From assembly GCF_002355635.1 (NCBI RefSeq), contig NZ_AP017558.1, forward strand, positions 124,001-188,000: DNA of 64,000 bases, written 5' to 3'. A model generated the notes under the pieces. The model did not search any database and was not told where the DNA came from. It saw only the letters and a program-made list of their open reading frames with translations. The position numbers and the translations under genes are program-made. Positions 39,846 through 51,626 of this stretch are shown here, piece after piece (positions within the stretch are counted from its first letter, which is position 1; every line of letters begins with the position of its first letter). The DNA comes from Halopenitus persicus. Its GTDB lineage: Archaea; Halobacteriota; Halobacteria; Halobacteriales; Haloferacaceae.

Positions 39846-39924
39846 AGTGGTTGGCGTCGAGCCGGGCGGGGGAGAGCCACGCGTCGCCCGTACATTCTTT
39901 AGGCGGGGGGCGAAAACGACGGGT

Positions 39925-40104
39925 ATGGTCGAAGCATTCGTTCGGCTACACTGTCCGGAGTGCGCGAAGGACTGGGAGGACTCGCCGACCGATCTCCCCG
40001 ACCTGCGCACGAACTACAGCTGCGGGAACTGTCACGCAACGCGGCGACTCACGGAGTTCATGCGAACCGAACGCGACCTCGAGGCGGTCAAGCAGTTCCA
40101 ATAA
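39925..40104 (+). CDS. Small zinc-ribbon protein, 59 aa
   Basis: It starts MVEAFVRLHCPECAKDWEDSP and contains the CxxC pairs CPEC and CGNC, giving a four-cysteine zinc ribbon, followed by an acidic helix (TEFMRTERDLEAVKQFQ). The TTTAGG box at 39898-39903 predicts a leaderless mRNA. The form is common in haloarchaea; function is unknown. Confidence 0.8.
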   Translation: MVEAFVRLHCPECAKDWEDSPTDLPDLRTNYSCGNCHATRRLTEFMRTERDLEAVKQFQ

Positions 40105-40169
40105 CCGCCGACGCACCGACGAGGCCGTTCGATTCCAGCGTTCGTTTTTCCCCGGAGCGGGCTCGACGA

Positions 40170-40574
40170 TCACTCGCCGGTCGGCGACCGGGCGCCACAG
40201 GCATCACACGCGACGAGCGTCGCGCCCTCCTCGGTGACGAGTCGCGTGTCCGGGAGTCCGCACTCGGGGCAGGTGACGAACGCCGCCGTGTAGTCGTCGA
40301 TCGCCTCCGCGATCCGGTCGGCACGGAAGTCGCCGGTGAGCCGGGCACGGCCGCGCTCGTCGATCCCGGCGCTCGTCCCGAGTTCGCCCTGCAGGAACTG
40401 TAATACGTGGTTCGGCTCGCGGTCGAGCCGGTCGACGACGTCCTGGAAGTTCTCGAAGACCGTCGCGTGTCCTTCCTCGCGCACCTCCGGGTCGGGGACC
40501 TCGAAGCGCCCCTCCTCGCGCTGGATGTCGGGCGTTTCCTCGATCGCGCGGTCGAGTTTGTCGTCGTACTCCAT
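40170..40574 (-). CDS. eif2b: Translation initiation factor aIF2 subunit beta
   Basis: The protein has 134 residues from ATG at 40574 (MEYDDKLDRAIEETP). The central alpha/beta domain contains VVDRLDREPNHVLQFLQGELGTS. The C-terminal zinc ribbon has CPECGLPDT and CDACGARS. It is part of the aIF2 heterotrimer that brings initiator tRNA to the ribosome. In the archaeal family the beta subunit is 130-140 residues, so it is full length. A longer frame to 40688 would start inside the AT-rich promoter. Confidence 0.93.
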   Translation of the reverse strand: MEYDDKLDRAIEETPDIQREEGRFEVPDPEVREEGHATVFENFQDVVDRLDREPNHVLQFLQGELGTSAGIDERGRARLTGDFRADRIAEAIDDYTAAFVTCPECGLPDTRLVTEEGATLVACDACGARSPTGE

Positions 40575-40728
40575 ATCGAAACCTTGCGATCGAAACGGGT
40601 TAAATTTCGCGGCCGCGGCCCTCCCGATTCGTGAGAATATCACGGGTAGCAGGCGTCTATGTCGAGGATGTGTGTTAACGGTGATCAAGATAATACTATA
40701 AACCCACAGTCGTTAGAAACGGGTGCCC

Positions 40729-40962
40729 ATGAAGAAACAGGAGCTCATCCACCTGCACGGCCTTCTTTCGGAAGTACGAAAACAGTGCGAACACTGGGAC
40801 GAGGACCTCGACCTCGAGGAGTACGAGACGATGGGCGTAAAGCCGACATCGATCCACAAATCGAAGACCGACCACAAAGCGGCCGTTTTCAAACTCGCGA
40901 CCGGCATCACGGCGCCGATGGGCGAGGCCGAGTCCGAAACGCTGGCCCCCACCGCCGACTGA
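40729..40962 (+). CDS. UPF0058 family protein
   Basis: The protein has 77 residues starting MKKQELIHLHGLLSEVRKQCE, typical of the UPF0058 family of archaea. A GTG six bases upstream is a less likely start. The His and Cys residues at the beginning could bind metal. ACTATAAAC about 30 bases upstream is the likely TATA box. Function is unknown, although the family is well conserved. Confidence 0.85.
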   Translation: MKKQELIHLHGLLSEVRKQCEHWDEDLDLEEYETMGVKPTSIHKSKTDHKAAVFKLATGITAPMGEAESETLAPTAD

Positions 40963-41121
40963 ATCTCGACTCTCGTACCTCCACACCCGACGAACCACCC
41001 AGTGGCGACGCTACCGCTTGGAAACCGACCGCCACGCCGCGGCCGACTCCCATCCAGCCGAACGACTACGAGTCGTTCCTCCGGAAGGAGCGGAGTTCTC
41101 GCGCTTGTAGCGGCAAAACCG

Positions 41122-41616
41122 TCACTCGGTGTCCTCGACCATCTCCTCGAACTCGGGGAGGAGATCGTCCTCCTCGGAGTCCGATCCGTCGTCACTGCCC
41201 TCGGAACCGCTCGCGTCGCCCGACTCCGGGGCGTCGTTCGGCTCCGGATCATCATCCCCATTCGAGTCGGCGGCCGCCTCCTCAGGGATCTCCTCGACGG
41301 TCAACACCTTGAGCGGAACGTCCCGGAGTCGTTGTCCGATCTCCTTGCGCGCGATCCGCGAGGCGTGTTCGTCGCGGTCGACGTTGAACACCGTCATCTC
41401 GAGCTCGAGAGCCACCAGCGCCTCGTCGGCCGCGAGGAACGCCGGCGGCAGCTCCTCACCGTCCGGGGTCGTCCGTGTCCCCATATCGATCTCGACGTAG
41501 TTCAGGTCCGGATTCAGCATCTCTCCGGTCTTCGAGATGGCGATCCGTACCGCTTCATCGACCGTTTCGACGTCGTACACGGGAACCGCGGCCTCGACGA
41601 CGACTCGACAATCCAT
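41122..41616 (-). CDS. DUF555 (UPF0212) family protein
   Basis: The protein has 164 residues. The N-terminal 110 residues match DUF555, starting MDCRVVVEAAVPVYDVETVD and with GEMLNPDLNYVEIDMG. The last 50 residues form a tail of Asp, Glu, Ser and Gly that looks disordered and is a common haloarchaeal addition. The family's role is unknown. No operon partner is clear, although the OGG gene precedes it on the same strand. Confidence 0.85.
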   Translation of the reverse strand: MDCRVVVEAAVPVYDVETVDEAVRIAISKTGEMLNPDLNYVEIDMGTRTTPDGEELPPAFLAADEALVALELEMTVFNVDRDEHASRIARKEIGQRLRDVPLKVLTVEEIPEEAAADSNGDDDPEPNDAPESGDASGSEGSDDGSDSEEDDLLPEFEEMVEDTE

Positions 41617-41724
41617 CGTGTGGTAATCTAACGCACGAAGGGCTATGAAGGTTCGGCCGGGGTTACGGGTCGGCCCCCTGCCCGTCGACCCGCCTCACGG
41701 TGCTCGGTTCCGCACCTACCGGCG

Positions 41725-42723
41725 TCACTCGCCGCCGGACCGGAGGTAATGGAACACGTACGTCTGAACGTAGCCCGCGTACTCGCCGCCGAACCGATCA
41801 CGGATCGCCCGCGACGTCTCGGCGTAGGCGCCGCGGTCGCACTCGGGGAACCGGTCGGCGATGACCGAACGGATCCACGTGTCGAGCGGGACCGCCTCGA
41901 GGTGATCCAGCGAGAACAGGCACACGCAGTCCGCCACCTTGTCACCGACCCCGACGAACCGGGTGAGGAACTCGCGTGCCGGCTCGTATTCGAGTGCCGC
42001 CGCCTCCCGTGGATGTGCCTCGCCCTCGGCGACCATCAGCGCGGTGCGCTCGACGTAGGGCGCCCGATACCCCAACGAGAGGTCGCGGAGCTCCTCTTCG
42101 GAGGCCGCCGCGAGCTGGTCGGGCCGAGGGAACGCGTGATAGGTCTCGCCCGCAAGGTCGACCGCGTCCCCGTAGGTCGCCGCGAGTCGGCGCTGCATCC
42201 CGTGGATCCGCGAGACGCGCATCTGTGCCGAGCAGATGAACGATATCAGACACGGGAACGGCGGATCTCGGACCAGCCGCATCCCGGGATAGGCCTCGAC
42301 CGCGCGCTCCACGACCGGCAGATCGGGCATCGTCGCCAGCATCGAATCGAGGTCGTCATCGAGCCGCAGCAGATGGGTGAGAACGCCGGTCGCGCCAGCC
42401 GTCGCCTCCCACTCCAGCGTGCCGTCATCGACGCCACCGGTCTGACGGACGCGAACGGCGATCCGCTCCTCCGAGACGCCGTCGATCGGGGGCACGACGG
42501 TGCGATACCACTGCTCGCCGCCGTGGGCGCCCAGTCGGTCGTACATCGTTCCATCCGCCCGATCCCACAGATAGGTCTGGCCGCTCTCGAGCGTCGACTG
42601 GAGGTCGAAGGGTCCGGACACGTCCGCGAGATCGATCGTGCCGCGTTCCAGCGACCCATCGTCGACCGAGATCGTGGACGTCGTCCCGGCGCTCGCGTCC
42701 GACCCCGGTGGTTCCGATCCCAT
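41725..42723 (-). CDS. OGG-type 8-oxoguanine/3-methyladenine DNA glycosylase
   Basis: The protein has 332 residues from ATG at 42723. The helix-hairpin-helix motif is FVGVGDKVADCVCLFSLD with the catalytic Lys, then AVPLDTWIRSV with the catalytic Asp. The middle part SFICSAQMRVSRIHGMQRRLA matches the DNA-contact helix of the OGG1 family, and an N-terminal OGG_N-like domain is visible from about residue 40. It removes oxidised or alkylated bases from DNA and may cut the backbone as a lyase. Confidence 0.88.
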   Translation of the reverse strand: MGSEPPGSDASAGTTSTISVDDGSLERGTIDLADVSGPFDLQSTLESGQTYLWDRADGTMYDRLGAHGGEQWYRTVVPPIDGVSEERIAVRVRQTGGVDDGTLEWEATAGATGVLTHLLRLDDDLDSMLATMPDLPVVERAVEAYPGMRLVRDPPFPCLISFICSAQMRVSRIHGMQRRLAATYGDAVDLAGETYHAFPRPDQLAAASEEELRDLSLGYRAPYVERTALMVAEGEAHPREAAALEYEPAREFLTRFVGVGDKVADCVCLFSLDHLEAVPLDTWIRSVIADRFPECDRGAYAETSRAIRDRFGGEYAGYVQTYVFHYLRSGGE

Positions 42724-42831
42724 TGCCTTCGAGGTGGGTCCGGCGTCGTATTCGCGTTTCGATGTCGCGTGTCGAGGCGTGATCGCCGCCGTCCGGCGAG
42801 CCCTTTTGCCCGTTCGAGCCCAACCGGACGT

Positions 42832-43398
42832 ATGCCGACCTACCGTCGCCGAACCCGGATCGCCGCACCGCTGTCGGACGTGTGGGCGTTTCACTCGCGG
42901 ATCGAGGGACTGAAACGGCTCACCCCGCGGTGGGCGAACCTCCGGATCGACGGCATCGATCGTCCGGACGCCGCGACATCGCCGAACCGCTCGACGGCGA
43001 ACGGGACGACGGGTGACGACGCGATGACCGACGAGCAGCCGACCGACGACCCAGTGACCCACGATCCGGCGACGGAGCTGACCGCCGGCACCGAGATCAG
43101 GCTGTCCGTCCGTCCGTTCGGGGTCGGCCCGCGACAGCAGGTCGTCTCGCGGATCCGCGACCGACATACCGGGAGCGGGCGCGCCTACTTCGTCGACGAC
43201 ATGCCCTCGGGACCGCTTCCGGAATGGGTCCACACGCACCTGTTTTTCGCCGACGGAGAGGACACGATCCTCGTCGACGACGTCCACTACCGACTGCCGT
43301 GTGGCGCCGTCACGGATCGGTTCGCGCCCGTGACGGACGCCGGCCTCGAGCTGGCCTTCCGTGACCGCCATCGGCGAACCAAGGCGGCCCTGGAGTGA
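42832..43398 (+). CDS. SRPBCC (START/Bet v1-like) family protein
   Basis: The protein has 188 residues. It begins MPTYRRRTRIAAPLSDVWAF, the usual first strand and helix of the polyketide cyclase/dehydrase fold, and ends with LVDDVHYRLPCGAVTDRF. An Asp/Thr-rich insert of about 35 residues (around 45-80) separates the first two strands and looks disordered. It may bind a small hydrophobic ligand, but a role is not known. It diverges from the OGG gene with about 108 bases between. Confidence 0.8.
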   Translation: MPTYRRRTRIAAPLSDVWAFHSRIEGLKRLTPRWANLRIDGIDRPDAATSPNRSTANGTTGDDAMTDEQPTDDPVTHDPATELTAGTEIRLSVRPFGVGPRQQVVSRIRDRHTGSGRAYFVDDMPSGPLPEWVHTHLFFADGEDTILVDDVHYRLPCGAVTDRFAPVTDAGLELAFRDRHRRTKAALE

Positions 43399-43496
43399 CG
43401 AGTTCCGGGCGACCGTTGGCGCCACGAGCCGACGGGAGTGGGACCGATCCGCGTTTCGACCCGACGACTGAAGCCCCCGGCCGTCGAACTGCCGAT

Positions 43497-43901
43497 ATGA
43501 CCGTCGACGTCGTCGACCTCGATCACGTCGCACTGCGCGTCAGCGATCTCGACGCCGCCCTCGAGTTCTACCGCGACCTGCTCGGAATGAACGTCCGGGA
43601 CCGTGACCGGTATGACGCCGGGGACGTCCCGTACGTGGCCGTCGCGGCCGGCGGACGGCACCTCCATCTCGTGCCGACCGACGAGCCGATCGACGTCGCC
43701 GGCGACCACGTCTGTCTGTTGGTCCGGTCGAGCGAGATGGAGACGAAGGCCGAACTCGAGGCGCTCCTCGAGCGGGTTGCGAGCGCCGGCTACACGGTCG
43801 AACCCGACGAGCCGCGAAAGCGATACGGCGCCTACGGACGCGACTGGGCCGCCTACGTGCGCGATCCCGACGGCCGCCGCGTCGAGCTCAAGCTCCACTG
43901 A
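43497..43901 (+). CDS. VOC family protein (glyoxalase/dioxygenase fold)
   Basis: The protein has 134 residues. LDHVALRVSDLDAALEFYRDLLGM at the start and YVRDPDGRRVELKL at the end are the two beta-alpha-beta ends of the vicinal oxygen chelate fold. His in LDHVA and Glu near the end are the usual metal ligands. It may act as a glyoxalase, dioxygenase or antibiotic-resistance relative; the substrate is unknown. Confidence 0.85.
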   Translation: MTVDVVDLDHVALRVSDLDAALEFYRDLLGMNVRDRDRYDAGDVPYVAVAAGGRHLHLVPTDEPIDVAGDHVCLLVRSSEMETKAELEALLERVASAGYTVEPDEPRKRYGAYGRDWAAYVRDPDGRRVELKLH

Positions 43902-43958
43902 CGCGGCAGCCGCGTGGAAGTCGGTGCCACTATGTCGCCGCCGTCCGTGGGGTTTCCT

Positions 43959-44267
43959 ATGAGCGGTGACAGTGCGCATGATGACGGGACGCGGGGCGAC
44001 ACCTTCGCCGTCGGCATCCACCTCACCGACGCCGAGTTCCGGTTCGTCGTCCGCGTTCCGTCCGCCATCGATTCCGACTGGTCCGACCCCGAGGCCTTCC
44101 AGTCGCTCGTCGAACGGCTCGTCTGGGAGCGACTCGACCGCGCAGCCGTCCTCGAGGCGATCGACCGAACCGCATCCGTCGGAGACACCGTGTCGCTCGG
44201 CACGATCACGCTCGAACCCGACGGCACCGTCGTGGACGCGTCGCTGCGAGATCCGTCCGCCGAGTGA
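43959..44267 (+). CDS. Small haloarchaeal protein of unknown function, 102 aa
   Basis: The frame from ATG at 43959 reads MSGDSAHDDGTRGDTFAVGI and has regular beta (EFRFVVRVPS) and helical (FQSLVERLVWERL) parts. It has no membrane or metal motif. An earlier in-frame Met at 43914 overlaps the upstream spacer. Unrecognised, but its composition is that of an expressed haloarchaeal protein. Confidence 0.6.
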   Translation: MSGDSAHDDGTRGDTFAVGIHLTDAEFRFVVRVPSAIDSDWSDPEAFQSLVERLVWERLDRAAVLEAIDRTASVGDTVSLGTITLEPDGTVVDASLRDPSAE

Positions 44268-44509
44268 CAGGATTCCCCTCGATCGGCGTCGTCCGACCGT
44301 GGGGGATGCCACTCTCGGTTGGGTCGTGACTGCTCCGACGGCTTTCGTTCTCCCGGTTGGGTCGTGGGCGATGGTACGCGTGGGTCGTGATCACTGGCAC
44401 GTGCGGAGCCTGCCGTCCCGTCTCGGGCCATCCGGTCGGGGGTTGTCACTGGTCGGTGAAAATGAATGAATGGATGAATGGATGGATGAATGAATGAAAG
44501 TATGAGTGG
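44268..44509. other. Spacer downstream of 5S rRNA with short repeats
   Basis: No gene is seen. A direct repeat GGTTGGGTCGTG occurs twice, with a partial third copy (44310-44390). A tetranucleotide run (next entry) lies immediately past the 5S 3' end. No tRNA-Cys, which follows 5S in some haloarchaeal rrn operons, is present here. Confidence 0.6.
44459..44506. repeat. ATGA/ATGG tetranucleotide repeat next to the rrn operon end
   Basis: Units AATG, GATG and related four-base words repeat about eleven times right after the 5S gene. It is an uncommon type of repeat in GC-rich haloarchaeal DNA and is prone to slippage. On the transcribed strand it reads as a pyrimidine-rich CATT/CATC run. Confidence 0.85.
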
Positions 44510-44631
44510 GTAGGCGGCGAACCAGCGATCCCAGAGGGTCTCCCACTCCAGTACTGGCTGGTACGCTGGCAGGCTTCACTTCCGTGTTCGGAATGGGTAC
44601 GGGTCTTTCCCTGCCGCTCTGGCCGCCTTCA
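44510..44631 (-). rRNA. rrf: 5S ribosomal RNA
   Basis: The minus strand starts TGAAGGCGGCC and ends with GCCGCCTACC, pairing its ends as in all 5S rRNAs. The inner part CCCGTACCCATTCCGAACACG is the conserved loop. It is the last gene of the rRNA operon. Ends are accurate to within two bases. Confidence 0.95.
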
Positions 44632-44718
44632 TGCCGACTTCCGGAGTCGAACCGGAACGACGCGACTGCGTCGACGCCAGTGTCGGTGGTCCGCACGTTC
44701 TCTCGAACGTGAACGTGA

Positions 44719-44761
44719 CGACCGTGTCTACGTGCGATCCAGTTACCGCCTGAACTCGGCG
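44719..44761 (-). ncRNA. 3' arm of the 23S processing stem
   Basis: The arm pairs with 47717-47759 by three perfect blocks of 11, 12 and 9 bases. The internal 9-base loop can form a bulge-helix-bulge-like structure, the archaeal splicing endonuclease site that releases pre-23S rRNA. Confidence 0.85.
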
Positions 44762-44779
44762 TCCGACCGTGGACGCGTA

Positions 44780-47690
<2,911 letters not shown>

Positions 47691-47716
47691 TGTTACTATA
47701 CGTCCACGAACTCGTT

Positions 47717-47759
47717 CGCCGAGTTCAGTGGGCGTCTGGATCGCACGTATACACGGTCG
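47717..47759 (-). ncRNA. 5' arm of the 23S processing stem
   Basis: Its three blocks (CGCCGAGTTCA, TGGATCGCACGT and ACACGGTCG on the plus strand) match the reverse complement of the downstream arm exactly. The blocks are separated by loops of 9/9 and 2/2 bases. Confidence 0.85.
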
Positions 47760-47908
47760 TCATCGAATCACCCCGAGGTGTGAGTCGGGCGTGTTCGTCG
47801 GACCCTTCCTACCCGCGGTTTCCCGGGGTAGTGCATCGGTCGTTGCGTCACGTCCGGTTTCGTCCGTCGCCATTTAAGGGGACGGTTTCGAGCCGGTCGT
47901 GGGTTGCA

Positions 47909-47980
47909 TGGACCCGCTGGGATTCGAACCCAGGGCATCCTCCTTGCAAGGGAGGCACTCTCCCACTGAGCTACGGGCCC
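47909..47980 (-). tRNA. tRNA-Ala (anticodon TGC)
   Basis: The minus-strand gene starts GGGCCCGTAGCTCAGT and ends CGGGTCCA. The anticodon loop is CTTGCAA. It lies between 16S and 23S, the normal place of tRNA-Ala in haloarchaeal operons. CCA is not encoded. No intron is visible. Confidence 0.97.
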
Positions 47981-48130
47981 GCCCACCGGGTGTGGTGGGC
48001 TGGTGTGTTGGCGTGTTGGTGTGAGCTCGATGGTCGTTTGGTGTCCGGCGTGGCGGCGGGTGGGTTCGGGGTGTGCAATACGCTGCAGATGAGTGGTGAG
48101 CTCGCCCGTGGTGGGCGAGTCTCGGTCTGT

Positions 48131-49601
<1,471 letters not shown>

Positions 49602-50040
49602 GGGTTCCTCGTGCGTGATTCCCCGCACGAGGGGGTGGCGGGATGTCGAACGTTCGGTGTGAACGTTGTCGATCACCGTTGTATTGCATGGTCCGAGCCC
49701 GGTGTCGCCGGCAGCGCCGGATGACACCGGACCATCGAGCTCACATCAGATGTCGGCTGACGGCGGACCGCAGAGGCGACATCCTCATCCATCGGCCGGC
49801 GACCGCCGCCCGGGGGTAGCCCCGTGGCGACGCCGGTTGAAAACCGGAAGCCGGCTCGGCGAAACCGGGCCGAGTTGAACGGCCCGAGTTCGCGCTTCGT
49901 TCTTCGCATTACGTTCCGAATGGACGCCCGTACATAAGGGCGTCGGAACGAGTTTCGACCGACCGCGGAGCGGCCGGCCGGGCGCCCCGGACGGGGCGAC
50001 CGTTGCAATACAACCGAAGGGAGGTTATTACTTAACCCCG
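49602..50040 (-). promoter_or_regulatory. rRNA operon leader and promoters
   Basis: A hairpin CCTCGTGCG/CGCACGAGG (49607-49615 with 49624-49632) sits just before 16S. TGCAATACAAC on the minus strand (49678-49688) complements GTTGTATTGCA (50004-50014, minus strand) and also GTATTGCA in the 16S 3' flank (48074-48081). GACGCCC and GGGCGTC (49923-49929 and 49938-49944) flank the TATA-like CCTTATGTACG of a likely promoter. TTAAGTAA near 50030 may be a second one. No coding frame is supported here. Confidence 0.6.
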
Positions 50041-50296
50041 TCGTTCGATCGGCGCTCCGTCAGGGAGTTCCATGGGCATTCATCCCGCCGACCACGACGC
50101 CCGGAGCATCCGTCAAGCCGGTCGACGATCGGAGCGAACGTTCGACGTCGGACGGCCGAATCGGCCGTTCAAATAGGAACAAAATGAGTTCAAACGTCGT
50201 TATTTGGGGATGTGAGGCGTGAAAGTCGCGTATTCCGAGTGGTTTGTTTATAACACCGGCGTTTATAAGGGGGGAGCACACATATAAAAGCGAACG
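50041..50296. other. Spacer between the rrn promoter region and the TBP gene
   Basis: About 250 bases without a supported gene. It contains the TBP promoter: TTTATAA (50262-50268) about 30 bases before the TBP start, a further TTTATAAC (50247-50254) and TATAAAAG right at the gene. GC-rich near the rrn side and AT-rich near TBP. Confidence 0.5.
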
Positions 50297-50857
50297 ATGA
50301 CGAACCCCGCAGAGTCGATCGAGATTCAGAACGTGGTGGCATCGACGGGGATCGGGCAGGAGCTCGATCTGGAAGCGCTGGCGGAGGACCTCCCTGGGGC
50401 GGATTTCAACCCGGACAACTTCCCGGGGCTCGTCTACCGGACGCAGGAGCCGAAGGCGGCAGCCCTCATCTTCCGGTCGGGGAAGATCGTTTGTACGGGC
50501 GCAAAGAGCATCGACGACGTCCACGAGGCGCTGGGAATCATCTTCGGGAAGCTTCGTGACCTCACCATTCCGGTCGAGGACGACCCGGAGATCACGGTCC
50601 AGAACATCGTCTCCAGCGCGGACCTGGGGCACAATCTCAACCTCAACGCGCTCGCGATCGGGCTGGGGTTGGAGGACGTCGAGTACGAGCCCGAACAGTT
50701 CCCCGGCCTCGTCTACCGAATGGACAACCCCGACGTGGTCATTCTGCTGTTCGGCAGCGGAAAGATCGTCATCACGGGCGGGAAACACACGAGCGACGCG
50801 GAGGAGGCCGTCGAGGAGATCGTGGACCGCATCGAGGACCTCGGCCTCCTCGGATAG
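50297..50857 (+). CDS. tbp: TATA-box-binding protein
   Basis: The protein has 186 residues made of two TBP half-repeats (about 8-92 and 98-182): IEIQNVVASTGIGQELDLEAL with FPGLVYRTQEPK, and ITVQNIVSSADLGHNLNLNAL with FPGLVYRMDNPD. It binds TATA boxes, recruiting TFB and RNA polymerase. Haloarchaea often have several TBPs; this one has the complete conserved core and an acidic C-terminus. It is divergent from the rRNA operon. Confidence 0.97.
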   Translation: MTNPAESIEIQNVVASTGIGQELDLEALAEDLPGADFNPDNFPGLVYRTQEPKAAALIFRSGKIVCTGAKSIDDVHEALGIIFGKLRDLTIPVEDDPEITVQNIVSSADLGHNLNLNALAIGLGLEDVEYEPEQFPGLVYRMDNPDVVILLFGSGKIVITGGKHTSDAEEAVEEIVDRIEDLGLLG

Positions 50858-50971
50858 CGCGTCCGCGGGGATCCGACGCCGCTCGCGAGGGATGGACCGT
50901 GGACGCGACGTCGACGACGGACGACGATCCCGTCGCAATACCTTTGACACTGGACCACGAAGACGCTACCA

Positions 50972-51586
50972 GTGGCATCCCGACGACACGGATCGGGGGC
51001 CAGCAAGGCTTCCGATATCGTTTCGGGCGTTCCCACGGGTGCGAGCGAGGGGGCGTCCTCGGCATCGCACGCATACCGGTCCCCGGTCGACCCGCCGATC
51101 CGGGACCCGACCGCGTACGCGTTCACCGACCACTTTCTCGACCGCGTGACCCAACCCGGACGGTACGTGACCTTCGACGCGGTCCGCGAGGCGATCGTTC
51201 ACGGGCAGCTCCGGTGGAACACCAGCGACGGCTGGCGGTTCGCGTACACCGACGCCGGGGTTCGATACGTCGTCGTCGTCGAGGACACCGAGACGCCCTC
51301 GCCCGTCGTCGTCACCGGGTGGACGGAGGTCGTCGATTCCGAGACCGCACGTGCCGCGTCCCGGTTCGACGAGACCGACGTCGAGACCATCGAACTTCGG
51401 TCGGCGCTCAGCGACCGGTCGGACGAACGGATCCCCGGGGAGATCCGCCCGCGGGAGGTTGACCGGCCGTTCACGGTCGGAAACCACCGCGTTCGAACCG
51501 CGGCGGGCGATGGCTCCGTCGTGTGTACGGACTGCGGCGGGCGGTTCCGGTCGAAGGCCACGCTGACCACGCGTCACTGTCGGTGA
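50972..51586 (+). CDS. Haloarchaeal protein with a C-terminal zinc knuckle, 204 aa
   Basis: The likely start is GTG at 50972 (MASRRHGSGASKAS); an ATG is not available near. The first 45 residues are Ser/Ala-rich and look disordered. The middle domain has FTDHFLDRVTQPGRYVTFDAVREAI and a core of strands RYVVVVEDTETPSPVVVTGW. The end VCTDCGGRFRSKATLTTRHC is a C-x2-C-x12-H-C pattern, a possible zinc knuckle. It resembles no named domain. The XPB helicase gene begins 41 bases later and may be co-transcribed, hinting at a DNA-related role. Confidence 0.65.
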   Translation: MASRRHGSGASKASDIVSGVPTGASEGASSASHAYRSPVDPPIRDPTAYAFTDHFLDRVTQPGRYVTFDAVREAIVHGQLRWNTSDGWRFAYTDAGVRYVVVVEDTETPSPVVVTGWTEVVDSETARAASRFDETDVETIELRSALSDRSDERIPGEIRPREVDRPFTVGNHRVRTAAGDGSVVCTDCGGRFRSKATLTTRHCR

Positions 51587-51626
51587 GCCGGCACGCATTT
51601 GCGCGAGCGCCTCCTGCGATCGCTCG

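Noticed and set aside
39818-40010. Long N-terminal extension of uridine phosphorylase
   Set aside because: The added residues are basic, Pro/Ser-rich and overlap the divergent promoter; a start at 39845 or 39818 fits the family.
44268-44509. tRNA-Cys expected after 5S in some haloarchaeal rrn operons
   Set aside because: No acceptor stem, T-loop or anticodon arm is visible in this stretch.
50060-50950. Long open frame (296 codons) on the strand opposite TBP
   Set aside because: It is the antisense shadow of the TBP gene; the TBP product is unmistakable and the shadow has no domain.
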